Positions 8,166-19,269 of a DNA stretch of 64,000 bases are shown here, one piece after another; position 1 is the stretch's first letter, and the number at the start of each line of letters is the position of its first letter. The notes below the pieces were generated by a model that was not told where the DNA came from, made no database searches, and was given only the letters and a program-made list of their open reading frames with translations. The position numbers and the translations under genes are program-made. This stretch comes from RPQJ01 sp963712815 (GTDB lineage Bacteria > Pseudomonadota > Gammaproteobacteria > Steroidobacterales > Steroidobacteraceae). The DNA lies in contig CAVQJL010000005.1 in the NCBI GenBank assembly GCA_963712815.1, forward strand, positions 62,001 through 126,000, given 5' to 3'.

Positions 8166-9365
8166 ATGAAGATCCTCGTCACCGGCGCCGCCGGGTTCAT
8201 CGGCTTCAACACCGCGCGGCGCCTGCTCGAGCGTGGCGACGAAGTCGTGGGCCTCGACAACCTCAACGAGTACTACGACGTGCGGCTCAAGCTCGCGCGC
8301 CTCGAGATCCTGAAGCAGATGCCCGGCTTCCGCTTCGTCAAGCTCGACCTCGCGGATCGGGCCGGCATGAACGCGCTGTTCGAGCAGGAGCGCTTCGGGC
8401 GGGTGATCCACCTCGCCGCACAGGCTGGCGTGCGCTACTCGATCGAGAACCCGCTCGCCTACGTGGACAGCAATGTGGTCGGCTTCGCCAACGTGCTCGA
8501 GGGCTGCCGGCACCACGGCGTCGAGCACCTCGTGTACGCGTCCACGAGCTCCGTGTACGGCGCGAACACGAAGATGCCGTTCTCGGTGCACCAGAACGTC
8601 GATCACCCGCTGTCGTTCTACGCGGCCACCAAGAAGGCCAACGAGCTGATGGCGCACACGTACGCGCACCTGTACGCGCTGCCGGTGACGGGCCTGCGCT
8701 TCTTCACCGTGTACGGCCCGTGGGGCCGGCCGGACATGGCGCTGTTCCTGTTCACCCGCAGCATCCTCGCAGGCGAGCCGATCGACGTCTTCAATTACGG
8801 CCACCACCGGCGCGACTTCACCTACGTTGACGACATCGCCGAGGGCGTGGTGCGCTGCTGCGATCGAATTGCGACCGGTAACCACGCCTGGGACAGCGAC
8901 GCGCCGGACCCGGGCACGAGCCGCGCCCCGTATCGCCTGTACAACATCGGCAACAACCAGCCGGTCGAGCTGATGCACTACATCCACGTGCTCGAGCAGT
9001 GCCTCGGCCGGAAGGCCGAGCTCAACCTGCTGCCGCTGCAGCAGGGGGACGTGCCCGACACCTGGGCCGATATCGACGACCTGCAGCGCGACGCCGGGTA
9101 CACGCCCGCAACCCCGGTGGAGACAGGCATCGGGCGGTTCGTGGACTGGTATCGGGGCTATTACGGAACCGTAGGCGACTTCCTCGTACAATGGTGCATC
9201 CCCACCCGTGGATGCACCGATGTCCGACCGCACCCTACTGCCCGCCTGGCAGTCACTGCAGGCCCACGCGGCCTCGCTCGAGCGCCACCACCTGCGCCAG
9301 CTGTTTTCCGACGACCCGGGCCGCTTCGACGCCCTGAGCGTTGCGGAACTCGACTTCCTCTATGA
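8166..9365 (+). CDS. UDP-glucuronate 4-epimerase family protein (LspL/CapI type)
   Basis: An NAD-dependent extended SDR that interconverts UDP-glucuronate and UDP-galacturonate in relatives. The Rossmann motif GAAGFIGFN is at the start, STSSVYG gives the catalytic Ser, and YAATKKANE the Tyr/Lys pair. YVDSNVVGF and RDFTYVDDI are typical of the LspL/CapI subgroup. Family length is about 335 residues, which would end at about 9171 (after YYGT). The open frame continues to 9365 across the start of pgi. A TAG at 9172 is one base out of frame, so the last 64 residues are probably an artefact of a single indel. It starts 3 bases after tviB. Confidence 0.85.
   Translation: MKILVTGAAGFIGFNTARRLLERGDEVVGLDNLNEYYDVRLKLARLEILKQMPGFRFVKLDLADRAGMNALFEQERFGRVIHLAAQAGVRYSIENPLAYVDSNVVGFANVLEGCRHHGVEHLVYASTSSVYGANTKMPFSVHQNVDHPLSFYAATKKANELMAHTYAHLYALPVTGLRFFTVYGPWGRPDMALFLFTRSILAGEPIDVFNYGHHRRDFTYVDDIAEGVVRCCDRIATGNHAWDSDAPDPGTSRAPYRLYNIGNNQPVELMHYIHVLEQCLGRKAELNLLPLQQGDVPDTWADIDDLQRDAGYTPATPVETGIGRFVDWYRGYYGTVGDFLVQWCIPTRGCTDVRPHPTARLAVTAGPRGLARAPPPAPAVFRRPGPLRRPERCGTRLPL
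9193..9218 (+). promoter_or_regulatory. Perfect inverted repeat just upstream of pgi
   Basis: An 8-bp stem (GGTGCATC / GATGCACC) with a 10-base loop ends one base before the pgi ATG. It covers the position where a ribosome-binding site should be, and no clear Shine-Dalgarno is visible. It could terminate the epimerase transcript or modulate pgi initiation. The pairing is seen directly; the function is inferred. Confidence 0.4.
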
Positions 9366-10872
9366 CTTCACGCGGCAGCGGCTCACCAGCGACACGCTGA
9401 CGCTGCTGCTTGCGCTGGCGCGCGCCTGCGGCCTCGAGGAGCGTATCCGGGCGCTGTTCGCCGGCGAGGCCGTCAATGTCACCGAGCGCCGTGCAGCGCT
9501 GCACATGGCGCTGCGCAACCGCTCGTCCGACGCCATGACCGTCGACGGGCGCGACGTGATGCCCGAGGTGCGCGCGGAACTCGCGAAGATCCGGGAGTTC
9601 GTCACCGGGGTGCACGAGGGTCGCATCACCGGCGCGAAGGGCGCCCGCTTCACCGACGTCGTCAACATCGGCATCGGCGGGTCGGACCTCGGCATCGTCA
9701 TGGCGACGGAGGCACTCGGCCGCTACCGAAACCGCGGCATCGAGCTGCACTGTGTTTCGAACGTCGACGGCGTCGAGCTCGCCGAGGTGATGGAGCGGGT
9801 CAATCCCGCGACCACGCTGTTCGTAGTCTGCTCCAAGACCTTCACGACGCAGGAGACGCTCGCCAACGCGGGCGCGGCGCGCGAGTGGCTGGTCGCCGAA
9901 CTCGGCGAGGCGGCAGTGGGCCGGCACTTCGTCGCGGTCTCGACCAACCACGCCGCCATGGACGACTTCGGGATCGCGCCCCACGCGCGCTTCACCATGT
10001 GGGACTGGGTGGGTGGCCGCTACTCGTTGTGGTCGGCCGTGGGGCTGTCCATCGCGCTCGCGATCGGCATCGAGCAGTTCGAGCTCATGCTGGCCGGCGG
10101 GCACGACATGGACGAGCACTTCCGCAGCGCACCGCTCGAGCGCAACCTCCCGGTGCTGATGGGCCTCATCGGCGTCTGGAACGCCAACTTCCTCGGCCAC
10201 GACTCCCTGGCGGTGCTGCCGTACGACCGCCGGCTGCACCGCTTCCCGGCCTACCTCCAGCAGCTCGAGATGGAATCGAACGGCAAGAGCGTCACGCGCG
10301 ACGGACACCCGGTCGTGCACACGACCGGAACCGTGGTGTGGGGCGAGCCCGGCAACAATGCCCAGCACTCCTTTTTCCAGCTGCTGCACCAGGGCACGGC
10401 GCGCGTGGCGATGGACTTCATCGCGCCGGTGAATGCGTCGAGCCGCTTCCAGCCGCAGCACGACCTGGCGCTGGCCAACTGCTTCGCGCAGGCCGAGGCC
10501 TTCGCTTTCGGCCAGACCGAACTGCAGGTGCAGGCCGACCTCGAGGCCAGGGGCACGCCCCCGGAGGAGATCGCGCGCCTGCTGACGCACAAGGTGCACG
10601 TCGGCAACCGCCCGTCGAGCCTGATCCTGTTTCCGCGCCTGGGACCCCGCACGCTCGGGCGACTGATTGCCTGGTACGAACACAAGGTGTTCGTGCAGAG
10701 CGTGATCTGGGACGTGAATCCCTTCGACCAGTGGGGCGTCGAACTCGGCAAGAAGCTCGCGGGCTCGATGGCGCCCGCCGTGCAGCAGGCGCATTGGCCC
10801 GACGGGCCGCGGCACGTGCAGGCGCTGCTCAAGACCGTCGGCCGCTGGCGCGGCGAGCGCGCGAGCCGGTAG
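9220..10872 (+). CDS. pgi: Glucose-6-phosphate isomerase
   Basis: 550 residues from the ATG at 9220; an in-frame GTG at 9208 is possible but lies in a hairpin. It interconverts glucose-6-phosphate and fructose-6-phosphate and so feeds mannose and hexosamine nucleotide pathways. Family signatures are present: NIGIGGSDLG, VCSKTFTTQET, GGRYSLWSAVGL, the catalytic Glu in MESNGKS, the His in GEPGNNAQHSFF and the Lys in WDVNPFDQWGVELGK. The gene is undamaged although its neighbours on both sides are frameshifted. Confidence 0.97.
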   Translation: MSDRTLLPAWQSLQAHAASLERHHLRQLFSDDPGRFDALSVAELDFLYDFTRQRLTSDTLTLLLALARACGLEERIRALFAGEAVNVTERRAALHMALRNRSSDAMTVDGRDVMPEVRAELAKIREFVTGVHEGRITGAKGARFTDVVNIGIGGSDLGIVMATEALGRYRNRGIELHCVSNVDGVELAEVMERVNPATTLFVVCSKTFTTQETLANAGAAREWLVAELGEAAVGRHFVAVSTNHAAMDDFGIAPHARFTMWDWVGGRYSLWSAVGLSIALAIGIEQFELMLAGGHDMDEHFRSAPLERNLPVLMGLIGVWNANFLGHDSLAVLPYDRRLHRFPAYLQQLEMESNGKSVTRDGHPVVHTTGTVVWGEPGNNAQHSFFQLLHQGTARVAMDFIAPVNASSRFQPQHDLALANCFAQAEAFAFGQTELQVQADLEARGTPPEEIARLLTHKVHVGNRPSSLILFPRLGPRTLGRLIAWYEHKVFVQSVIWDVNPFDQWGVELGKKLAGSMAPAVQQAHWPDGPRHVQALLKTVGRWRGERASR

Positions 10873-10882
10873 CATCGCCGCG

Positions 10883-12440
10883 ATGAAGAGACATCTGCCT
10901 TCGCTGCTCGCGATGGTGCTTGCGAGCGGCGGTGCCGTGGCGGGCGAGCCCTGGCTCGCGCCCGGCAACGTGCAGGCGCGTCACGACCTGCAGATGCTGG
11001 TGGATGACGGCGTCATTGACCTGCCGGTGTCCGCCTGGCCGATCGCCGTGTCGGACGTCGCGGCAGCCCTTTCGCGTGTGCCTGCAACGAGATCCTCACC
11101 CCGGCCCTCTCCCGCGGCCGCGGGAGAGGGTGTCCGAAGACCGGGTGAGGGCGTACAGCTCACCCCGGCCCAGTCCGCCGCCGTCGCCCGCCTGCGCAAG
11201 CTCGCTTCCGAGGGTCGCCCGGAGCTGGGCGTCGAAGTCCGCGCCGCGGCTCGACCCGACGCAGCTGCGCACCTTCGCCGACGAGCCGCGCGAGGAAGGC
11301 GAACTCACTGGCTGGGCCAGCGGCTTTCTCGGCAACCGATGGGGCGGGCGGCTCGAGCTCACCGTGGTCGCGGATGCCGACGACGACGACACCTTCCGCT
11401 ATGACGGCTCGTACTTCGCCGGCAAGTTCGGCAACTGGATCGTGACGGCCGGGGCCCAGGACCGCTGGTGGGGCTCGGGCTGGGAGGGCAGCCTGATCCT
11501 GTCGAACAGCGCGCGCCCGGTGCCGGCGATTTCCCTCGATCGCGCGGTCTCCGATCCCTTCGAGAGCAGGTGGCTGCGCTGGATCGGCCCATGGCGGCTC
11601 TCGACCTTCATGGGCTACATGGAAGGCGACCGCCAGGATTACGACCATCCGCTGCTGTTCGGCATGCGCATCTCGGCGCGGCCGCTCGACGGCCTCGAGA
11701 TCAGCCTCGAGCGTACCGCCCAGTGGTGCGGCGAGGGACGATCGTGCACGTGGGACGATTTCTGGAATCTCTGGTCCGGGCAACGACAACGCCGGCGAGA
11801 ACGTGGACCCCGAGGACGAGCCCGGCAACCAGCTCGCCGGCTGGGACATCCGCTGGGCCTCGCCGATCGGCGACTGGAACTACGCGATCTACAACCAGCA
11901 CACCGGCGAGACCATCGACAACCAGATTCCGCGGCCCTACCGCAGCATGGACATCGCCGGGCTCGAGACCTGGGGCGGCTCCGCCGACGACGGCAGTTCC
12001 TGGCGGGCCGGACTCGAGTGGGCCAACACGCGCTGCGGCGGCACGGAGAACGAGCAGAAGCTCTGGGACTGCGCCTACAACAACGGCATCTTCGACGTCG
12101 AGGGCTATCGCTCCAAGGGCCGGCCGCTCGGCCACTCGATGGACGGTGACGGCCAGATGTACAGCGCCCGCTACATTCGCGTCGAGCCCGAACGCCGCGA
12201 CGCTGACCACCGTGCTGCGGTACACGGCGGTCAACGAGGGCGGGGCCGTGCCGGACACCCGGCATACCGTCGCTCCGGGCCCGGAGGACTGGTGGAGCGT
12301 CGACGTGACCTACCGCCATCCGATCAAGGGCGGCTGGATCGAGGCGAGCGTCGGGGCCGACTACCGCGACCGCGAGTGGAACGACACCGAGGCCGTGCTG
12401 CCGCGGGCCTCGCGTGTCGTGGCGCTACGAGATCCAGTAG
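10883..12440 (+). pseudogene. Wzi-like capsule assembly outer-membrane protein, copy 1, frameshifted
   Basis: Joining frames gives about 515 residues: signal peptide cleaved after a GAVAGEP-like site, LAPGNVQARHDLQML, RWWGSGWEGSLILS, STFMGYMEGDRQDYDHPLLFG, AQWCG and PGNQLAGWDIRW, ending VSWRYEIQ. This is the Wzi family, a beta-barrel that anchors capsule to the outer membrane. The second copy (12474-13954) matches it along its length and fixes the frames. I place one extra base near 11249, 11779, 12188 and 12408. A 57-base palindromic repeat is inserted in frame at 11094-11150, in the N-terminal region where the second copy has different sequence. Confidence 0.8.
11094..11150. repeat. REP-like palindromic element inside a coding region
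   Basis: A nested palindrome. The outer arms are CCTCACCCCGG and CCGGGTGAGG. The core at 11105-11130 is a perfect 26-base palindrome with a CTCTCCCGCG arm and a GCGGCCGC centre. The CTCACCC...CTCTCCCGC...GCGGGAGAGGG...GGGTGAGG layout matches dispersed extragenic palindromes common in proteobacterial genomes. Its length, 57 bases, is 19 codons and keeps the Wzi frame open. No second copy was noticed in the window. Confidence 0.75.
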
Positions 12441-12473
12441 ACGACCCGACGCAGCGGCAGGGGATGGCCGCGA

Positions 12474-13954
12474 ATGAATCGTCCGACGGGGTCGGTCATC
12501 GTTCGGCTGGCGCTCGCCTGCGTCGCGATGGCCGTCGTGCGTACCGCCGTCGCCGAGCCGTGGGTCGGCCCGGGCGACGTGCGCCTGCGGCACGACCTGC
12601 AGCGGCTCGCCGATGCGGGCCTGCTCACGGGCCCGAGCCTGAGCTGGCCGATCGCCTGGTCGCAGGTCGCGCGGGAGCTCGCCCGCGCAGACCTCGCGTC
12701 CCTGCGCGACGGCGACCGCGTCGCGGTCGAGCGGCTGCGCGCCCGGGCGGCACGCGAGATGCGCGCGGGCGACGTACGTCTCGACGCGATGCTCGCCGCC
12801 TCCGCCGACCCGACGCCGTTGCGTACGTTCGAGTCGATCCCCAGGCGAGGAGGGCGAGGCGCGCCTCGCGGCCGACTGGGTCGGCCAGCGCTTCGCCTGG
12901 AAGCTCTCGGCGACCGTGGTCGCGGATCCGGACGACGACCAGACCGTGCGGCCGGACGGCTCCTACCTCGCGATGAGCCTCGGCAACTGGATGGTCTCGG
13001 CCGGGTACCTCGAGCGCTGGTGGGGGCCGGGCTGGCAGGGCAGCCTGATCCTCGGCAGCAACGCGCGGCCGCTGCCCTCGATCGCGCTCGACCGCAACGA
13101 GTCCACGCCCTTCGACGTGCCGGTGCTGCGCTGGCTCGGGTCCGTGGCGCTTCTCGACCTTCATGGGCCAGTTCGAGAGCGATCGCGACTACCCCGAGGC
13201 GCTGCTGTTCGGGATGCGCGCCGAGATCCGCCCGCACCCGACGCTGCAGATCGCCGCGAGCCGCACCGCGCAGTGGTGCGGCGACGGGCGTCCCTGCGAC
13301 CTCGGCACGTTCTGGGACCTGCTCGTCGGCAACGACAACGACCAGGACCTTTCGGAGCAGCCGGGCAACCAGCTCGCGGGCTTCGACCTGCGCTGGTCCT
13401 GGCCGGGCGCCCGCGTGCCGCTCGCGCTCTACGCGCAGGCCATCGGCGAGGACGAGGCGGGCTTCATGCCGTCGAAGTACCTGGGGCTGTTCGGCCTCGA
13501 GGCCTGGGGCGACCTCGCCGGCGGCTCGTGGCGGGTGCACGCGGAGTACGCCGATACGGCCTGCGACTTCCTGAGCGACCCGCCCGAATTCGGTTGTGCC
13601 TACACGAACGGCATCTACACGTCGGGCTACCGGTACCGCGGGCGCGTGCTCGGGCACTCGATGGATGCGGACGGCGAGTCCGTCGGCGGCGGGGCGCTGT
13701 TCGTCGATTCCCGGGGCCGTCGCTGGGAGCTGCAGGGCCGCAACGTCAAGCTCAACCGGGCGGGCGTCGCGCCGGAGCATTCCCTGGCCGACGCCCCCGC
13801 CACCGTGCGCGACCTGACCCTGACCCACGAATCGAGCCACCCGTGGGGTACAATCGCGGTCTCTCTGGGGTACGCGGACGTGGATGCGACCGGGCCCGTC
13901 GCGGTCGAGGACGGCGTGCGGGGCTTCGTGACCTGGCGCCACGAGATCCGCTGA
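12474..13954 (+). pseudogene. Wzi-like capsule assembly outer-membrane protein, copy 2, frameshifted
   Basis: About 493 residues with a signal peptide ending near RTAVAEPW, then WVGPGDVRLRHDLQRL, ERWWGPGWQGSLIL, STFMGQFESDRDYP, AQWCGDGRPCDLGTFWD, PGNQLAGFDLRWSW and C-terminus FVTWRHEIR. It is a tandem paralogue of the preceding gene. Extra bases at 12846 (before EEGEAR) and 13141 (before PWRFSTFMG) break the frame; copy 1 confirms both joins. From about 13145 to the stop the frame is intact. Two adjacent Wzi proteins may sense or anchor different polymers, or one may be redundant. Confidence 0.82.
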
Positions 13955-13983
13955 GGCTCATCTTCAGTCCAACAGGGCGCTCA

Positions 13984-16792
13984 ATGATCGAATTCGTTCG
14001 AGGTCGGGGTTCACGCGCAGGGACGGCGCTCCTCGCGGCTCTTGTCGTGCCTGGTTGCGATCCTCGGTCCGGCGCGGGAGCGCTGCGGCCCAGACGCCGT
14101 CCGCGGCCGAGGTGGAGGCTTTCCGCAACCTGCCGCCCGAGCAGCAGCAGGCCATCCTCGAGGAGACTCGGCGGCGGCGCCCCGAGCGGGGTAAAGCGCG
14201 ACACGGACCTGAGTTCGCCGGAGACGGTGCAACCGCGGAGCGTCGAAGGGGCGACCCGCCGTGACGCGACCGGCACCGATGGACGAAATGGAACTGCGGC
14301 CGCGCGAGCCGCGCATCCGCGGCAACGACACGGTGCTGCTCGAGATCGAGATCAGGCCGCTCGAGCCGGCCTCGGGCCGCACGCGCACCCGGAGGAAACC
14401 AAGCGCCTCGAGGACCTGCGCGAGCGGGCACAGCGCGGCAATCCCTTCCGCCTCGATCCGAACGGCCAGCTGCGCATCCTTGGCGTGGCGCCGATACCGC
14501 TGGCCGGTCTCACCGAGGCGCAGGCCACCGAGCGCCTGATCCGCGACCCGGTCCTGCGCGACTTCGAGGTCAAGCTCACGCTGCTGCCGCTCGAGAAGCT
14601 CGATGCCGAGGCCCTGAAGCCGTTCGGCTACGACCTGTTCGCCGGCGTGCCCTCGACCTTTGCGCCGGTCACCGACGTCCCGGTGCCGTCCGAGTACGTG
14701 GTCGGCCCGGGCGACCGCCTCGAGGTGCAGCTGATCGGCAACACCAAGGGCCGCCACTCGCTGGTCGTCAATCGCGACGGCCGGGTCAACTTCCCCGAGC
14801 TCGGGCCCATCGCCGTGAGCGGCCTGCGCTTCGAGGAAGCGAAGGCGCGCATCGAGCAGCGGGTGAACGAGCAGATGATCGGCACGCGGCCGTGGTCAGC
14901 ATGGGCGACCTGCGCTCGATCCGAGTGTTCGTGCTCGGCGAGGCCGAGCGGCCGGGCTCCTACACGGTGAGCGGCCTCGCCACGATCACCAATGCGCTGT
15001 TCGCGAGCGGCGGCGTCAAGCCGATCGGCTCGCTGCGCAACATCCAGTTGAAGCGCAACGGCCGGCTGGTCCAGCGGCTCGACCTGTACGACCTGCTGCT
15101 GAACGGCGATACCTCGGCCGACGCGCGCCTGCTGCCGGGCGACGTCATCTTCATCCCGCCGGTCGGCACCACGGTCGGCGTGACCGGCGAGATCCGGCGG
15201 CCGGCGATCTACGAGCTCAGGGGCGAGAGCACGCGCGGCCGACCTGCTGTACCTCGGCGGCGGCCTGACGCCCGAGGCCGACCCCGCGCTCGCGCGCATC
15301 GAGCGCATCGACGAGCGACGCGACCGGGTCGTCGTGGACGTCAACCTGACGCAGCCGCAGGGCCGCGGGACGCGCCTGCGTCCGGCGACCTGATGCGCGT
15401 TCCCGGGACACGGCCGACCTACACGAACGCGGTCCAGCTCGGCGGGCAGGTGCACCGGCCGGGCACCCACCAGTACCGCGACGGCCTGCGGCTCACCGAC
15501 CTGATCCCGTCGGTCGACGACTTGCGGCCGAACGCCGACCTGCACTACGTGCTGATTCGGCGCGAGCAGCCGGCACGCGGCGCGTCCAGGCGTTCTCGGC
15601 GGACCTCGAGCAGGCCTGGCGTGCGCCGACGTCGGACGCCAATCCGCGGCTCGCCGCGCGCGACCGGGTGTACGTGTTCGACGTCGAGACCGGTCGGCGC
15701 GAGTACCTCGAGCCGATCCTGGAGGCGCTGAGGCTGCAGGCCGTGAGCAGCGAGCCGTCGCAGGTCGTGCGCGTCACGGGCCGCGTGCGGGCCGAGGGCG
15801 AATACCCGCTCGAGCCCGGCATGACCGTCAGCGACCTGATCCGGGCCGGCGGCGGGCTTGCCGAGCAGGCCTTCGGCGGCGATGCCGAACTCGCCCGCTA
15901 CGAGGTGCGCGACGGGCGGACGCGCAGGACCGAGGTCGTCAAGATTGCTCTGGCGCGCGTCATCGGCGGGATGCGGCGGCCGAATCTGCTGCTGCGTCCC
16001 TTCGACACGCTGGTCGTGAAGGAAATCTCGGAGTGGTCGCAGCAGGAGTTCGTCCGGCTGGAGGGCGAGGTGCGCTTCCCGGGCGAATACCCGATCGAGC
16101 GCGGCGAGACCCTGCGCTCGGTGATGGAACAGGGCGGGCGGCCTGACCTCGCTCGCCTTCGCGCAGGGCAGCGTGTTCACCCGCGAGACGCTCAAGGAGC
16201 GCGAGCGGCAGCAGATCGAGGTGCTGGCCGATCGACTGCGGCAGGACCTGAGCACGCTGGCCCTGCAGTCGGCGCAATCGGGCGGGCCGGGCGCCGCCCA
16301 GGCGGCCGAGACGCTCGCGGTCGGCCAGACGCTGCTCGCGGACCTGCAGGACGCCGAGCCCGTCGGTCGCCTGGTGATCGACCTCGAGCGCGTGCTGGCG
16401 GCCGAGCCGGGCTCGGCCGACGACGTCATCCTGCGCGATGGCGACCGGCTGCGGATCCCGAAGCTCTCGCAGGAGGTGACCGTGATCGGCGAGGTGCAGA
16501 ACTCGACTTCGCACCTGTTCGACCCGGGCTCTCGCGGGACGACTACCTGCGCATGAGCGGCGGCACGACCCAGAAGGCCGACGACAAGCGCATCTACGTG
16601 GTGCGGGCCAACGGCAGCATCGAGGCCGGCAGCGGCAGCCGCTGGTTCCGCCAGACGCCGCCATACATCCCGGGGATACGATCGTCGTGCCGCTCGATGC
16701 GGAGCGGATGAGGCCGCTGCCGATGTGGAGCGCGGTGACGTCGATCATCTTCAATCTCGCCGTGGCGGTCGCGGCGGTGAATTCGTTCTCGA
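13984..16792 (+). pseudogene. Multi-SLBB polysaccharide export protein (Wza-related), frameshifted
   Basis: Joined frames give about 930 residues: a signal region, a low-complexity QQQAILEE/SSPET spacer, the poly_export domain (YVVGPGDRLEVQLIG) and then repeated SLBB domains (VFVLGEAERPGSYTV, VGVTGEIRRPAIYEL, VQLGGQVHRPGTHQYRDG, VRVTGRVRAEGEYPLEPG, VRLEGEVRFPGEYPIERGE, VTVIGEVQNSTSHLFDPG). It ends in one membrane helix (SIIFNLAVAVAAVNSF). This is the long outer-membrane export family paired with Wzz proteins in capsule and O-antigen loci. At least ten single-base indels interrupt it. The likely stop is TGA at about 16792 if an extra C at 16790 is ignored. Confidence 0.8.
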
Positions 16793-16805
16793 GCGCATTG
16801 CCCCC

Positions 16806-17786
16806 ATGGACCAGTCCGGATCGCGGCAGAGACCGTCACGGTGCGCGGCTTCGCTCGTCCACGTCGTCAGGGTGGCCTGGCGCGGGCGGTGGCTCGTCCT
16901 GGCCGCGACGTTGTCGCTGCCGGTGCAGCGCTTTGTTGCTGCGCTGCTGAATGGCCCCGCGATATCGTGCGCAGGTGGTGGTTGATGCCGGTGACTTGCC
17001 GATCTGGCTTCCGGGGGAGGTCGGGGTTGAGGGGCTGGTTCGTGGCCTCGGCGGCCTCGCATCCTCTTGGCCGGCCTCGGATCTCGGAGGAGGCACGAAC
17101 CGCGGTGGAGGCCCTCGAGTACTTGCGCTCCCGCACTTTCGCGACGGAGTTCATCCGGGAGAATGGCCTGCTGCCGATCCTCTTCGAGCGCGACTGGGAC
17201 GCGAGCGCGGGACAGGTGGCGGGCTCCGGCCGATGCGATCCCGACACTCGGCGATGCCTACGAGTTGTTCACGGAGGACGTCAGGACCATCCTGGACGAC
17301 AGGAAGACGGGGATCTGCCACGTGTCTCGATCACCTGGTGCTGGGTCCGGCAACTCGCGGCCGAGTGGGCCGACAAGCTGGTCGCACGCGTCCAATGAGC
17401 GCTTGCGGGAGCGTGCGATGGGCGAATCTGAGCGGAGCATCGAGTACTTGCGGAGGGAGGCTTCGAGAACGACGTTCGTCGCCGTTGAGGAAGCGATCGG
17501 CAGAGCTGGCCGAAGAGCAGGTCAAGAGCATCATGCTGGCGAACGTGCGTCAGGAGTTTGCTCTCAAGGTTATCGATCCCGCGGATCGTTCCAGGAGGTC
17601 GACGAAGTGAGAATTTCCAGGGCCGCGTCGGGCCTTGATGACGGCCATCAGGCGCGGTCTTCGGTTTTTCCATCGGCCTGCTTGCGGTGCCTGGCACGCG
17701 AACGTCTGGCGCAGGCGCGCGATAACCTTGCCGCCCGTACGTCACCGGCGCGCCGCGTGATCGGCGCCTCGAGTGCGAAGCCATGA
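16806..17786 (+). pseudogene. Wzz-family chain-length determinant, heavily frameshifted
   Basis: Pieces in order: MDQSGS start, a first membrane segment (WRGRWLVLAATL), MAPRYRAQVVVDAGD, EALEYLRSRTFATEFIRENGLLPILFERDWDAS, LANVRQEFALKVIDPA and a second hydrophobic segment (VFGFSIGLLAVLA, read in a shifted frame). These are hallmarks of Wzz/FepE/Etk polysaccharide co-polymerases, inner-membrane proteins that set chain length. The middle (17000-17600) changes frame many times, so a full protein cannot be rebuilt here. It lies between the SLBB exporter and Wzx, the expected place. Confidence 0.7.
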
Positions 17787-19269
17787 CCATGACCCCAGAG
17801 CGGGCCCGCGCAGGCCGGTTTCTTCGCCCAGTGCGCTGCTCATGATGGGTGGCACGGCCGTCGCACAGCTGATCCCGATCCTGATCGCGCCGGTTCTGAC
17901 TCGCCTGTGTTCCCCCGAGACGATACGGGATCCCTGGCTGTCTTCGTCGGTCTTGCAACGGATGCTCGGCGTGGTTCGCGACCCTGCGACTCGAGCCGGC
18001 TGATCGTCCTTCCGCCCGGGACGGGGAGGCGGCCAACGTTGCAGCCGTTGCTCTCGGGGTCGCCGCGACGCTGTTCGGTGCTCTTGCTCGTGCTGGCCGT
18101 TCTTCGGCCGGGAGGCGATCGTCCAACGCTGGCCGGCGGCAGGCGCTGCCATGTGGCTGATGCTCCTGCCGCTGCTGGTCTTTGCCATCGCAGTTACCCA
18201 GACCGCGGCATCCTGGTCCAACCGCAAACGCCGTTACGGCACCCTGGCCTCCGGCATGGTTCTGCAGCAGGGGGGCACGGCGGGGATCAGCCTCGCGAGC
18301 GGCCTGGCGGGGGCGACTCAGTCGGGCCTCGTCGTCGGCCGGCTGGTCGGCCAGTTGATGTCAGCGGGATGGCTCGTGGCGGCTGTCCGGGTCGACTGGC
18401 AGGCGGGGATGCGCGAGGTCAGCTGGGCCGGCATGAAGTCCGCGCTTGCCCGGTACCGCCAGTTCCCGCAGTTCAACCTGCCATATAGCCTGGTCGGTTC
18501 GGCTTCCCGCGAGTTCCTCGTCTTCGCACTGACACTTTTTCATTTCACGCAGCACGCAGGCTTCTATGGCCTTTCGCGCAGCGGAACTCGATACGCGCCG
18601 GTGAGTTTCCTTTCCGCGTCGCTGAGTCAGGTCTTCTACAGGGAGGCCGCCGATTCGATCGGTACGCCCGGTTTCGAGGTGCTCGTGGAGCGCCTGATGC
18701 GGTCGATCGTGCTCGTATTTACGCCGGCGTTTGTGGTGCTGGTGTTCTGGGGCCCCATGCTGTTCGCACTGGTATTCGGCGAGCAGTGGCGCGAGGCTGG
18801 CGTATATGCGGCCACCTTTGCCCCGGCGGCGTACTTGTTCCTGTTCTCGAGCTGGCCGGAGCGACTGTTCGAGGTCGCAGGGCGGCAGCGAGTCTCGCTG
18901 ATCGTCCAGGTTTCGTTCGATACGGTGTCAGTACTGGTGGTGTTCGGGCTGCTCAGTCAGGGGTATGGCCCGCTGGCCGCCCTGACGGCGTTCACGGCCG
19001 TTTCATGCGGGTATCATTGCGCCTACATCTCGGCGGCCTTTCGGGTCGCCCGCCTGCCCGCGACCATCCTCCGGCGGGCGGCTGGGCGCGCAGTGTTCCT
19101 GGGTGCGGCTGCTGCGGGCGCGGCATGGGCATGCCGGGCGCTCGGCCCGTCGGTCGGGCTTGCGACAGTGCTGGTCGTCACCGCACTCTATTCGGTTGCA
19201 GCGATTCTCTGGCTGCTGCGACGGCGCCGTACGCTGGCAGGGTCCTTGGAGCGGGAGTCACTCGAGTGA
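17783..19269 (+). pseudogene. wzx: Wzx-type oligosaccharide flippase, 5' part frameshifted
   Basis: A polytopic inner-membrane protein of the polysaccharide transporter (MOP) superfamily that flips lipid-linked repeat units. ATGs at 17783 and 17789 are candidate starts. LLMMGGTAVAQLIPILIAPVLTRL marks the family N-terminus in one frame. The frame is then broken until about 18151, after which 372 residues run uninterrupted to the stop, with about eight hydrophobic segments and the SASLSQVFYREAA motif common in this family. The stop overlaps the hisH GTG. Length when joined is about 490 residues, normal for Wzx. Confidence 0.8.

Noticed and set aside
6990..9233. A 747-residue open frame opposite tviB and the epimerase
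   Set aside because: Same artefact. The forward strand has two clear enzyme families over this span.
9172..9365. A 64-residue C-terminal extension of the epimerase
   Set aside because: It is the out-of-frame reading of the pgi start region. The family ends at about residue 335, and a TAG lies one base out of frame at 9172.
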